NCBI GenBank assembly: GCA_029204225.1
Contig: CM055111.1
Location: 20,461,003-20,525,002, forward strand
Reading direction: 5' to 3'
DNA from: Diphasiastrum complanatum
Taxonomy: Eukaryota; Streptophyta; Lycopodiopsida; Lycopodiales; Lycopodiaceae
DNA length: 64,000 nucleotides
Part shown: one piece after another, positions 36,701 through 49,700 of the stretch
Numbering within the stretch: position 1 is the first letter of the stretch
How the letters are laid out: each line of letters opens with the position of its first letter
Notes under the pieces: generated by a model
The model's database searches: none
What the model was told of the DNA's origin: nothing
The model's input: the letters and a program-made list of their open reading frames with translations, nothing else
Program-made: the position numbers and the translations under genes

Positions 36701-39700
36701 AAACTAGATCAAACACATAGCACCAATAGAAAGAGCATGCATGAAAATCTTGTTCAGCACACACTTTATTAAATAAGAAAGAAAATACAAAATCTTACCA
36801 GTTCCCATGAATGGAAGAGGAGCTTCAACTAGACCCAACACGTAAGAGACTCCAACTCATAGAACGTTGAAAGTAGAGCCCTGCTTATCGCTTGTAGTTT
36901 TTACATGACTACGCTCATGACTTATGGGATATTTACAAGACATGTGCTAAGTGACACTAATGATTGTTGCCTTGCCAAGTTTTGACAATCTGCGGGTAAA
37001 TGTTTTGCGAGTTTCATTCTACCCATGGTTCACCGATTATGTAGCACATGGCGTGCCATATAATATTAACTACATTCTATCACTAACTACAAGAAGATAC
37101 AAACTAGACACAAAATTTGCAATGGATTTCAATGTCAACAAACACGTCGCTTGTGAGGACCTCGATGTGAGACAACTTTAGAAGTGACATTGGTTGTCTC
37201 CACTCTATACTATTAATAATCCTCTGAATGTCTCTTGATAGGTGTCATGACAATCTCTAGCATATCTTCCTTCTATGGTATCGTGTCCACTTTCATTTTT
37301 TTCTTTGTTGTCATGTATTAAAATTGACTTTTCATTTTCCAATACCACAAAAGGCTTGGATGTCATAGCATGAGCCACTGTATCATGTGAATCATTCACA
37401 ACCATTCAACTTTCTCATGTAAAACAAAATACATAGTCTATGTGATAATGTGAGTACCAAACTATGTAGTCTATGTGGCAATTCAGGCATCAAACCATCA
37501 TTGTCGTGAACAATATCCACTTTTAAGGTGTTACATCGTACTTTGTGGATACATTACAGGTTTGATAGGTTGAAAATTTCGTTTTATGAAATAGAAAAGA
37601 TGTTTTGACACATTTTAGAACCAAATTTTGAGTAAAAACATTATATCAAAAAAAGAATTGGAGCCTCCAAACATAGCATGCCGACGTGCTAAGAGAAATA
37701 GTTGGGAAAAAAAAAATGGTAAGCCTTTAAAGATAGCACGCCGACGTGCCAAGTGAAACAGGAAAAAAAAATTGCAGCCTCCAAAGGTGGCACGCTAGCA
37801 TGCATAGTGAAACGGGCCATTTCACTATGCACGTCGGCATGCCACTTCTGGAGGCTATACAAAATAAAAATTATTTCAAACTTTTCTTAGTTATGGGATT
37901 TTTAACCATGTACCAAACCACAAATTCTTAATAGTAAACATTTAAGTAGTGGCATAAAAAAACCATGCACACTTTTTGTTGAATCACAGCAAGAAAGAAA
38001 CTTGCAAAACTCACAAAAAATTTACTCGCAAAATGCCAAGGCCCTTGCTTCATGATTGACAACAAGCCTACCACCAACCCAACTTGCACCTCAAGGTCCT
38101 CTAATAAACTAGCACCTCGAGCTCCTCAAATATTAATGACTCATTAACACTTTAACTTGGGCCCTTCACATGATATTTCTGACAGGGCCCTATCATGATC
38201 CATAAAAGAAGTGGCTTTCAAGTCTTCTTGGTCAAATGGAAAAACTTTTTAACCAAAAAATTTTTGTAATCAATATCTTTTTCAATTGCAAAACAATGGT
38301 GGAAAGAAAAAACAAATGTGTGTGTGTGTGTGTGTTTGGCTCGATCCTACAGTCTATTGTTAGCTCAAAAGCGGAAGCGGATGGACAACACGCTCTTGGA
38401 CAGGCAGGTTTTAGGACTGGATATTCTACTATAGACCAGATTTTTATCTTAAGACGTATCATTGAGGAGACTAAGCATATAAAGCAGCGGTTTATTGTTG
38501 CTTTGTGGATTTCCGCAAGGCTTTTAACTCTATAGCTAGACATCTTATGCTTCAGCACCTGGTCTCACTTGGTTTTTCATAAGAGGTTATTGCTTCTATT
38601 ACCACCTTGTATGAGAGGGTTCTGGCTAGACTCAGACAAGGGAAAGGATGGTCACCTCTGATTCACAGTACAGTTGGTGTGAAGCAAGGTTGCCCCCTAT
38701 CTCCTACTCTTTTTGCTCTTTACATTGATGATCTCGAGCAGATTATCAAGGAAGAGGGTGGCGATGGCTGTCCTCTTGCAGATATTGTCATACCTATTCT
38801 CTTATATGCTAATGATATTGTCATGTTATCTACCTCAGCCACAGGGCTTCAAAGACACCTTAACATCTTACATGGGTTTTGTCAGAAGTGGGGTTTGACG
38901 GTAAATATCTCTAAGACTAAGGTCATGGTATTCAACACTAATAGGCAGCACATGCGAGACGATATTTTTTATTATGATGGATAGCAGTTGGAGATAGTTG
39001 CCTCTTACACTTATCTCAGAGTTCTTTTTGTGGTCCTCTACTTACTTTAAGACCTGCATCCACATCTCCATTGCATAAAGGGCATACAACCCTTGTTCAG
39101 ATGGAGAGACTTTGTACTGCTCTTTATATCCATGATCCTGCTACATGATGTTTGCTCTTTTCTATTATTGTCTCTCCGATGGCTATGTATTCGGCGAAGG
39201 CTTGGTGACCTGGGCACTCTACGGGTACATGGAGAGACATCACTCGACTACAGATTCTCATGCTTGGCCAGATGATCCATGCAAAGGTATCGGTTCCTCA
39301 TGACATTATTCTAGCAGAGTTTGCATCTCCACCTACGGTTGTTGAGGCTATGTTCCGGATTGTCATGTTCTTACATAGGCTGGCAGATATGGATACTTCC
39401 AGGTATTTGGTTGTTGCTTACACTTCATCTCGGAATATTGCTAGTCAGCAGGCTAAGTCATCTTGGTTCGAGGATGTCTCTGAGTTCTTGCAGATGGGGG
39501 ATATCTATATCAGCTCTCCCTAATGGGACTCATGCCTATATTCGGCGTCAGCTTTATCGCAGTTATGTAGACAGATCCAAAGAGGGTCAAGATGCATTTC
39601 TACAGCACTCATCTCCTACAGTTAGATGATATGGGGTTACCTATCCTACCATTGTATCTTTCATAGACATTATCATATGGTCTTCAATATTGTATAGGGC

Positions 39701-40496
39701 AGCTTCATGTCTCCTCACATTAGCTTGCTATTCAGATTGGCCGAAATATTGACACACCCAGACCACAGCGGATTTGCCAGTTATGCTCGATGCAGGAGGT
39801 AGAGGATGAGTCACAATTCAATTTTCAGATGTCCTATATACTATGAGATCCGAGGCCGTTATTATTGTCTCTACAGAGACACTCCTCTCTCCCTTGGCTA
39901 TTTCTTGGCATATCCAAATGCTAGGTGTGTGTGGGACTCTTATTGAGAGAGATATTTATGCTACGAGCATCTCTTTTACCTTTGGTGGCAGATGATGTTT
40001 GTAGTCAAACTCTCATCACACATTTCTTACATAAGAGGGATAGAGAGGAGGCATCAGAGCATAAGCTTGATATTCCAACATGGCAGAAGGCTGTGAAGAC
40101 TCAACGACCAAGTACCAGACTGATATGTGCAGTTTGTCCATCACCGTCAGCCAGAGCCTTACGACGACCTTCAGCATCTTGTCGAGTTGCTCGTCAACCT
40201 CCAGTGTGCACCTCCCAGCCTGAATATATCACTCGCTTTTTCAGATCAACCACTCAGTGAATTGGTTTTTTCTTTAGTTGTTTGCCTCAGCAGAGTTGGT
40301 GGTTAAGCTCTTGCATTTGTACCTCAACAGAGCGGGAGGTTAAGCTCTTGCATCTTCTTCTTGCATGAAGAGAGATTGTTGGTTTATTTGTAAATAGTTG
40401 ACTTTTGGTAGAGAGATAGTTTGTGATCACATGGACATTGCTCCTACTTTGTATGTATTGTACTTTGTCTTTTGTGCCTAGACAGACATTAATAAA

Positions 40497-40533
<37 letters not shown>

Positions 40534-40662
40534 CAATGATGACTCCGATGATGAGATTCTTATCCCTGTGCCACCGCGGAAAAAGCCCAGATGTAGTTCG
40601 GAAAAAGCCCAAATGTAGTTTTGGTCTTATGCACCCACGGGTGCCCAAAAGACGTTAATAAA

Positions 40663-40721
<59 letters not shown>

Positions 40722-43700
40722 GGACACTTTTAGAGTACCAAATAAGAGGAGCGGATTTGCCAAATGTGTTCACTATCCGAGGTGAAATTTAAGAAGCACT
40801 TCTTATTCGTATGCCCAATATACTATGAGATCAAAGGGATGTATCACTATCTTTTCCGAGATGCACCTGTCATCCTGAGGTCCATTATAGCATATGAGGA
40901 TCCATGTTGTGTTAGACTCATGGTCATGGAGATGTTACTACCATCTGAGATCACAACAAACCAAACTGAAACCATAAGGAACCGTCGTACTGAACCATAC
41001 TGAATCATTCTGAACCATACTGAACCACAACATTACTAAATCACGGCTGGAACAATACTAAAGAGAAAAGACTCTCTCTCTCTCTCTCTCTCTGACCATT
41101 GAAAGGATGAAGCCTTCGCTGCCCATAGAGATCCCATCGCTGCTGCCAGCTACGAAGAAGTGAGCCATCGTTGAAAGAGAGCTTGACATCACACTTCATG
41201 ATTGGTCCATTGCTGACAACAGTTGCTCATCAAACACTCATTTCTGTGACAGAGACTCACTACTATGAAGAAATAACCAGTTCTGAGATATCTTCAAGAT
41301 CTTAGTGAGTGTCATTAGAGCACATTTTAGAGTCCTATTCTGAGCACCTAAGAGCAATACCTCTGCTGTTTTTTGGTGGACCTGAGTGTCTCTCCCTCTC
41401 TATCGGTCATCTCCCTATCACACATATTTTCTCTTCGACCCCTACAGTGAAAACCACCTACCGCTACACTCCACATAACATAACACTGTCAGAGAAGCCC
41501 TCTCTGATCTCCTTACCTATTTTCCACATGAGCACACTTTGGAAAAGCAGTCCCTCTTTCTTGTCCAGACCATCCACACTGCAGCTTCCATTGCCTTTCC
41601 ATCCCCACGGCCCAAGCACCAGAGACGTAATAGACCCCATAATCCTTGGTATGACCAGAGTGCATCCACCTCCATCAGAACCTCATATATGCTCACTCCC
41701 ATTTTCCCCACATGGCCAAAACCATATCTCGTGTCTATTGTAGAACCACCAGAAAAAAGAAAATTGCATAGAGATTGGCCAAGGTAAGAAAATGATGGAT
41801 CTCCTTTTCAGTTCCTCATCAGGTTTATTCTGGAAGAAGTTCCTTCCATGATCACCTCCACCACGGATTACAGACCTCAACACTTGGGTCACATATGCCA
41901 CATCACTGTACACCATCCCAGACACCCCTCCTCTTCCCACCTCTTGTGTCACGGATACTTCTGCCATATTTACTAACGACCTTATAGAGAAGGCCATCAC
42001 ACGACTCCATTCCCATAAAGCCAAAGACCTAGAAGCTGAACTTCTAAAGTATGCTCCTGACATCCTCTCACCCTTCCTCTCCATTCTTTTCAACCGAGCT
42101 GTCACCTCTGATTTTCCATCTCCATGGTCCACAAACCTCATTCACCCTATCCATAAAGGCGGGGACCCCATGAAAGTTGACAACTACCACACCATTATGA
42201 TCAGCCACCTCTTCACCAAAGTCTATGGTTCTATCCTACAGTCACAGATTAGTACAGAGATGGATTCCAGACAACTTTATGCCATTGGACAGGCGGGTTT
42301 CAGACCGGGATATACTACATCGGATCATATCTTTACTTTGAGGTCCATTATTGAGGAGGCTAAGGCCAAGAGGGAACGTGTATACTATTGCTTTGTGGAT
42401 TTTCGCAAGGCCTTTGATTCTGTGCCTAGGCATCTATTGATACAGAGACTTCACGATCGGGGCTTTCAAGAGGATACTATACAGGCAGTAGTAGCATTGT
42501 ACAGGCGTGTGGTTGGCAGGGTCCGACTATCAGGAGTTATTTCACCGAAGGTGGTTAGTACTATTGGGGTCAAACAAGGATGTCCACTCTCTCCTACACT
42601 TTTTGGTCTTTACATTGACGAGCTAGAGCATGTTATACAGAGAGATGGAGGGGAGGGATGTACATCGAGCGACCTCATTATTGCTATCCTCTTGTATGTT
42701 GATGATGTGGTTTTGCTTGCACGGACGAGAGAGGGTTTGCAACGGCACTTGGCGCTCTTCTTTCTTTCTGCACACGGTGGGGTTTGTCAGTGAATGTGGC
42801 CAAGACTAAGGTCATAGTGTTCAACACCTCTAGGTCTTTCATGATGTGGCAGAAGCTTCTATGGGATGATCATCCACTGGAGGTTGTTGATTCATATACA
42901 TATCTAGGGGTACTATTCTCGGGGCCCATGTTCAGAATGAGACATGCAGCTATTTCTCGAGTACGGAAGGGCTATGCCTCGCTGGTAGATTTGGAGAGAC
43001 TTTGCTTCGCTTCACACATCAGAGATGCGACCAGTAAGTGCCGACTCTTTGACACTATGGTTGTGCCCTCAGCTATGTATGCTTCCGAGATATGGAGTAC
43101 TGGCCTGACAACTACTGATTGGACATATATCTCCTAGCTCCAGATTCGTTTGCTCTCCGGTATGATACGGGCTAAGCCCTCAGTACCACACCAGATTATA
43201 CTGATGGAGTTCGCGGTCCCCCCCATTCAGATTGAGGCCTTATTCCATATTGTGACTTTTATACAGAGGCTGGATGATCTTCAGGATGAGGGTACACACT
43301 ATGCTGTTGCGGCCCTATCCTCATCCCGACGCCTACACTCAGAGGGACACCTTTTCTCATGGTATTCTCAGGCTTGTCGTCTCCTCTCCACATTGGGTAT
43401 CCAGATCATTGACCTACCTACGGGCACTCATCAGTACATCAGAGGCCTCCTCTACAGATCATATCTTCATATCACCTGGCAGGGTCCATTGGGAACCAAG
43501 AGTGATTTCTATCGTACACATTTTCTATCTCTTGATCCAGCTGGCTACCCCATACTATCTGGTTACTTGCTGAGGAGTATATCACACAGATTACGGATAG
43601 AGGTGGGTCAGTTTCGGGTTTCTTCACATCAGCTGGCCATTGAGACCGGCAGATACAGTGGCACCCCACGAAAAGACCGGCTTTGTAGCATGTGTTCTAT

Positions 43701-46700
43701 GCATGAGATTGAGGACGAATCACATTTCCTTCAGATGTCCAGCCTACTACGAGATTCGGGGGAGGTACTACTGCTTATTCAGAGAGCACCCAGTGCTCAA
43801 TAGTAGGAATGTCTTCTACCATATTAAATGTCTTCAACTTCTTCAAACTTGCAAAGTTGAGATACCCAAACCTTGCGTGCCACAATTCAGCCAACTCCAA
43901 TGATTGTGATGTAGAAGCAACAAGACATGTAGAGGGAATTCGTCGCTCATAGGTATCCATAATGAATAAGTCAGCATGCATTGTTCCCGAAACAATAATC
44001 AAGAGTGATCTTTTAGGATCCTTGACAAGACCCTTATCTTCTTTGAACTCAACAACTAGTCCATGCTTCAACATAGTTGAAACCGAAAGAAGATTCTTCT
44101 TGATTCCCGGAACATAAAGCACATTCTTAATGTACTTTTCTTCACCATTAGGTAGAATGATGGCTACAATTCCAATTCCATGAATAGAATAAGATGCATC
44201 ATCTGCACATTGTACCTTACTTCCATTTTGCACTTTCACTAATTTAGTGAATGCTTCTTTGCGAGAAGTTATATGACGAATAGCATCACTATCAATCACC
44301 CATTCAATGGGCTGAAAATCAGTAACTTGCAAAACAGAACCTAAATTCCTCATAGATATAGAAGTACTAGTAGAAGCATTATTAGACACAAAAGCATAGT
44401 CTTGGTTGAAGAGATCACCACTAGCTTCAAGCTCTTGCTCCAAAGTAGCAAGTGAAGCACTAGTATCAATTCCTTTACTCTCCTCTTTCGCAAGCTTCTG
44501 TTGTAAAGCTACCTTTACAAGCTTTACTTCCGGCGCCAGCTATGTCCCCGGCGCCAGCAGCGCTCCTGCTGCTCCCGGTGCCACTGTGACCAGAATCCAG
44601 CCGGTGCCAAGTTCCTATGGCTGAAAATCTTTGATCGGTTCTAGCGGAGTCCAGAGAGCTCAGATCGATGTGCAATCACCTCACACGATCTAGGCATAAT
44701 AAAGGAAGCCTGGGGATCAATAAAATCTAGAGAGAGAAAATGACTTTCTAGAAAGAGAAAATCCTAGAGAGAGAAAAACGTGCTTTACCAGCTTGGGTAG
44801 AGTGCTTGGTATGAGGGGGGTGCCGAATCACACCAATACTATAGGGGAGTGCGGGTTGCGACTCAGGGCGAGCTCCAACCAAGTCTCAGCCTCCCTTGCT
44901 GGAATGTTGTCATGGCTCTCGCCTTGGCATGCTAGCGCCCCGGAGATTAGGGTCGGTCACACACTTGAAATGTAACCTTCTCAGATTTATCAATAAAGTG
45001 GGATTTTCCTCAAACTGACTCTGATTACCTTCTGGGTTTCAGTGTTCGGTAAAAGCGCCAGTTGTAAGGCCGCTTTCAAAATTTTTAACTTGGCACATAG
45101 CTGAGGGTCGTATCCCGGGACGCCAGCGGTATGCCGTCGGGACCATTCGGTCCGTGGCGCCAGCGGTATGCTGTCGGGGCCATTTGGTCCAGGAACTGGT
45201 TGTTTCCATATCTGTCGCGGCCTGTGGTTCTGAGTGTTCCTTGCATGAACGTGAATGGGTTAAGCTCTTGGGGAACGGGCTCTAACCTGTCGGCTGAGTT
45301 GGATGGCTTGCTTGGGTGGATGTTACCTGTTTATGGCTGTCCAGTCTGGCGTGGTGCCAGGTTGGCTTCCAGCGCTCGTGACGAAGCTTTCAGTTGGTTA
45401 AGTCTGATGTAAGTCAGACCGCTTGCTTGGAATGGATGTTACTCGTTTGTAACGAAGCTTCGAGTTGGTTAAGTTTGATGTATGTCGGGCGGCTTGCTTG
45501 GAGAGAAGTCACCCACATCGGGACCCCCGATCTGGCATGGCGTCAGGTTGGATCTCAATGTTGGTTTTCGAAACTTCAAGTTGGTTAAGTCTGATCGTTG
45601 TTGGCGAGTTGGCTGCTTGTATGTCAAGTGGGTTTGGATGGCAAGAGTTGAAGGCTGGGAAGCTAAGTCGTGGTTCCCGGCTCCCTTTGGGATGCCTGCG
45701 CTACATGTGGTATCAGAGCCGACTGGCCGGTCAGCTATGCGGATCTCATGGAAATGGCCACGGTTTGGGGTTCATCAAGACAACTGTTGTGCAAGGTGCT
45801 GCCCACAGTGTAAGCACGGGTGCGTCCACGGTCGGGGTGGTCGGCAGAACGGGGGACTTGATGAGTCAAGGTGCTGCCCTTGAGGTGTAAGCACGGTCAG
45901 TTCTCGCGGTTCGGGCCTGGCGTTGTCTGCACGTAGGACGGATGAGGCAAAGTGCTGCCTAGGGAGATGAAAGCACGGTCTGTACCTTGTGGGGTGCGGG
46001 GCGACATATTCGAACTATACGAGTTAACCATTGATACAGAGATGCTGCTCGAATTCGGGTGTAAAGCACGGGTGGTTAGCTGCCGGTGCGGGATAGCTGC
46101 CGATCGTTTAGCTATAAGGGCTATCGACCAAAAAGTGGTGGGGCGTGACTGAGGCAATGTGCTGCTTAATGGTGAAAGCACGGATAGTTGGAGGGGTGTC
46201 CTATGTGGGCTGATTCCGTGATCAATTTGTATGGGCGCGGCCAGGCAAAGGTCCGTTGGCAGGACCATCTCAAAGGGGGACCTTGTCTTTGTTACTTGTT
46301 AGTAAACCTGCCTGAGTGTCTTACTTGTATGTATTCGTGGTGAGTCTTAGTACTAGTGCTTTGCCTGGTTTGCATGATTGCTTGTGATACAAGGAGCTGA
46401 TGGCTCGAGAAGGAACCTTTTCTTTTGAAGGCTGATATCATCAAACAAAGAGGACTACAAATCTTGGGGCGGATTTGCAGTTCAAGTATTCACACGTGAA
46501 CGACAACGAAACGACTCAATGTTTGCAAAGGATGGATGGCTAGCCTGTTTCTTGGGTTAGTTTCATTTGCGACAACGCCCACCAGACGCAAGCAGGAAGT
46601 CAAAAGTTGGAAAGGGCCATTTCAGGGGAGATCTTCTATGGAGCAGTTGGTCTTCATTTTGGGACGGCCACCTTCGGAACTGAAGCTCACTGAGCATGGG

Positions 46701-49700
46701 CGATATCTAGAATCTGTGCGGCGGATTTGCAGTTCAAGTACTCGCACGTGAACGACAACAAAATGACTCAATGTTTGCAAAGGATGGATGGCTAGCCTGT
46801 TTCTTGGGTTAGTTTCATTTGCGACAACGCCCACCAGACGCAAGCAGGAAGTCAAAAGTTGGAAAGGGCAATTTCAGGGGAGATCTTCTATAGCAGTTGG
46901 TCTTCATTTTGGGACGGCCACCTTCGGAACTGAAACTCACTGAGGATGGGTGATATCCAGTATCAGTTGGGTTTTTCCTCAAAGGGGAAAAGACTAGGAT
47001 CCTCTTCAGAGATTGACAACAAGTTGGATCGAGCCATAATCCTAGCAGATGGGAAGCAAAGTGTTGGAAAGGCTTTTTGTCCGAAGAACTCTACTCTAAG
47101 TCCGATCAGCTGATTTATAAGTGGAGGGGAACTATCACACACACCTCTCTCTTGGGGCAAATTTTGAATGAAAGTTGATCAAAATGGGGGCAAATTCAAG
47201 GTGACCTAGCCATACTCACATGAGGAGACTGGCGAACTTTGGACCTAATAAGTTGACAAGTTTTTGTTGTGGAAAGGAAAGTTTGTTATAAGGCTTTCTC
47301 TGGACCAGCAATGATGAGGAAACATATGAGTAAGCTGGCTTGTGTTACGTGTAAGGCAGCTGATCAATGAAGGAACTGTGAAAGTTGAGTCTTGCATGAG
47401 AGACTTGGTATTTCGAACGGACGCTAAGGGATAGTTCGCGTTGAGATCGGATTAGTGCAAACTCTGGGTGCATGTTTCTGATTCAAAGAGAGCTACTTGA
47501 AGCCAAGCTCGATGTACACTTCTTGTTTTGACTGTGAGGCAACTGACCAGTGATGGAATTGTGAAAGTCAAGTTTTGTGCGACGGACATGGTGCTTCAAA
47601 CAAACGCGAAGAGATAGTTCGGATGCAGATCAAACTGGTGCGACCCTTTGGCTTTCCACGAGGTCAATGGTTACATTTGGGCTGATTCAAAGAGCTACTT
47701 CAAGCTAAGTGAGAGGTGCATTGCAGAGTACTCAATCTTTGCCTACCTTAAAGAGCCAAGATGGAAAAGTATCAAGATCAGGCTAGGACAAGGAGAGAAA
47801 TCAAGGTGCAGAAGCAACAAGGCACGGAGTGGACCATAAAGTGGGCAATCAAACGATAAATCCTTTGGCTCAGGGAGCCTTGATACCTGTGCGGAACTGA
47901 ACAAATCTGGAGCTCAAGGAGCTCAACACAAAGTGCATCAAGGACAAATCAGGAGCTCAAAGGAGTTCCAAAGTCGAAAGTCAGAAGCGACAGGGGCGAA
48001 CATTTCAAAGAAAGGCCTCTGTCACCAGTTAATAAGGTTCTCGGGTTTTACGAAAGCGATATCAAATCTACGCTTTTCCCAGACAAAGATATATTTTCAA
48101 GTTATGTAATTTTTCAGTACAAAGAGCTGAGCCTCCGACTTGTGGTGTGCCAGCTTCAATGTTAATAAAAAGTGGCCAGTAAATTGAGTACTGTGCCAAG
48201 TAGCTTAAATGTATAGTTATTTTAATTGGGAGACACCTTTACTTTAATCTGACATCTGATGAGGACATCAGATTTTATAAAGGTGGGGTGGATGTTGTAA
48301 AGCTACCTTTACAAGCTTTACTTCCGGCGCCATCGGCGCTAGCTATGTCCCCGGCGCCAGCAGCGCTCCTGCTGCTCCCGGCGCCACTGTGACTAGAATC
48401 CAGCCGGCGCTCTTTGATCGGTTCTAGCGGAGTCCAGAGAGCTCAGATCGATGTGCAATCACCTCACACGATCTAGGCATGATTAAAGGAAGCCTGGGGA
48501 TCAATAAAATCTAGAGAGATAAAATGACTTTCTAGAAAGAGAAAATCCTAGAGAGAGAAAAACGTGCTTTACCAGCTTGAGTAGAGTGCTTGGTATGAGG
48601 GGGGGTGCCGAATCACACCAATACTATAGGGGAGTGCGGGTTGCGACTTAGGGCGAGCTCCAACCAAGTCTCAGCCTCCCTTGCTGGAATGTTGTCATGG
48701 CTCTCGCCTTGGCATGCTAGCGCCCCGGAGACTAGGGTCGGTCACACACTTGAAATGTAACCTTCTCAGATTTATCAATAAAGTGGGATTTTCCTCAAAC
48801 TGACTCTGATTACCTTCTGGGTTTCAGTGTTCGGTAAAAGCGCTAGTTCTAAGGCCGCTTTCAAAATTTTTAACTTGGCACATAGCTGAGGGTCGTATCC
48901 CGGGACGCCAGCGGTATGCCGTCGGGACCATTCGGTCCGTGGCGCCAGCGGTATGCTGTCGGGACCATTTGGTCCAGGAACTGGTTGTTTCCATATCTGT
49001 CGCGGCTTGTGGTTCTGAGTGTTCCTTGCATGAACGTGAATGGGTTAAGCTCTTGGGGAACGGGCTGTCGGCTGAGTTGGATGGCTTGCTTGGGTGGATG
49101 TTACCTGTTTATGGCTGTCCAGTCTGGCGTGGCGCCAGGTTGGCTTCCAGCGCTCGTGACGAAGCTTTCAGTTGGTTAAGTCTGATGTAAGTCAGACCGC
49201 TTGCTTGGAATGGATGTTACTCGTTTGTAACGAAGCTTCGAGTTGGTTAAGTTTGATGTATGTCGGGCGGCTTGCTTGGAGGGAAGTCACCCACATCGGG
49301 ACCCCCGATCTGGCATGGCGCCAGGTTGGATCTCAATGTTGGTTTTCGGAACTTCAAGTTGGTTAAGTCTGATCGTTGTTGGCGAGTTGGCTGCTTGTAT
49401 GTCAAGTGGGTTTGGATGGCAAGAGTTGAAGGCTGGGAAGCTAAGTCGTGGTTCCCGGCTCCCTTTGGGATGCCTGCGCTACAGCTTCTTCTTACAATCC
49501 TTGATGAAGTGCCCATACCTTTTGCAATAATGGCACTTCCCTTTCTTCTTTTGAGTGTTGACATTTTGACCTCCAACGGGCTTTTGCTCATCCTTGGAAG
49601 GAGGCTCCCCCTTTCCTTTTGACTTGCCTTTGCCCTTGCCTTTCGTGAAGAAAGCTTGATCTTGTTGAGCGTCACCGCAAAGTTTTGCCTCGTTTGGTCC

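Larger units (their letters stand above)
44499..49483 (+). mobile_element. Non-autonomous LTR retrotransposon (LARD-like), near intact
   Basis: Two 1.2-kb LTRs (44499-45705 and 48293-49483) start TGTTGTAAAGC and end CTACA, flanked by the 5-bp target duplication GCTTC (44494-44498 and 49484-49488). The primer site TGGTATCAGAGCC (45708-45720) and the polypurine tract AAAGGTGGGGTGGA (48279-48292) are both in place. The LTRs look about 98-99% alike by eye (mostly transitions plus a few small indels), so the insertion is young. The 2.6-kb interior has no gag or pol domain and no long frame. It must have moved with proteins from another copia-type element. It sits inside the gag of the host copia element; removing it restores the frame CKKKLQQKLAKEE. 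Confidence 0.93.

Noticed and set aside
41309-41787. Two 82-144 codon overlapping plus-strand frames as separate genes
   Set aside because: They overlap each other and correspond to the damaged linker between LINE endonuclease and reverse transcriptase.
38607-43803. Group II intron or retron reverse transcriptase
   Set aside because: The motifs around KQGCPLSPTLF, the CCHC tail and the AATAAA-(CT)n ends are those of eukaryotic LINEs. No intron RNA structure or retron ncRNA is visible.
45131-45890. Overlapping 60-140 codon frames in the LARD element, repeated at 48916-49622
   Set aside because: They lie mostly within the LTRs, occur in both LTR copies, overlap in two frames and show no domain. 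They reflect GC-rich LTR sequence, not genes.
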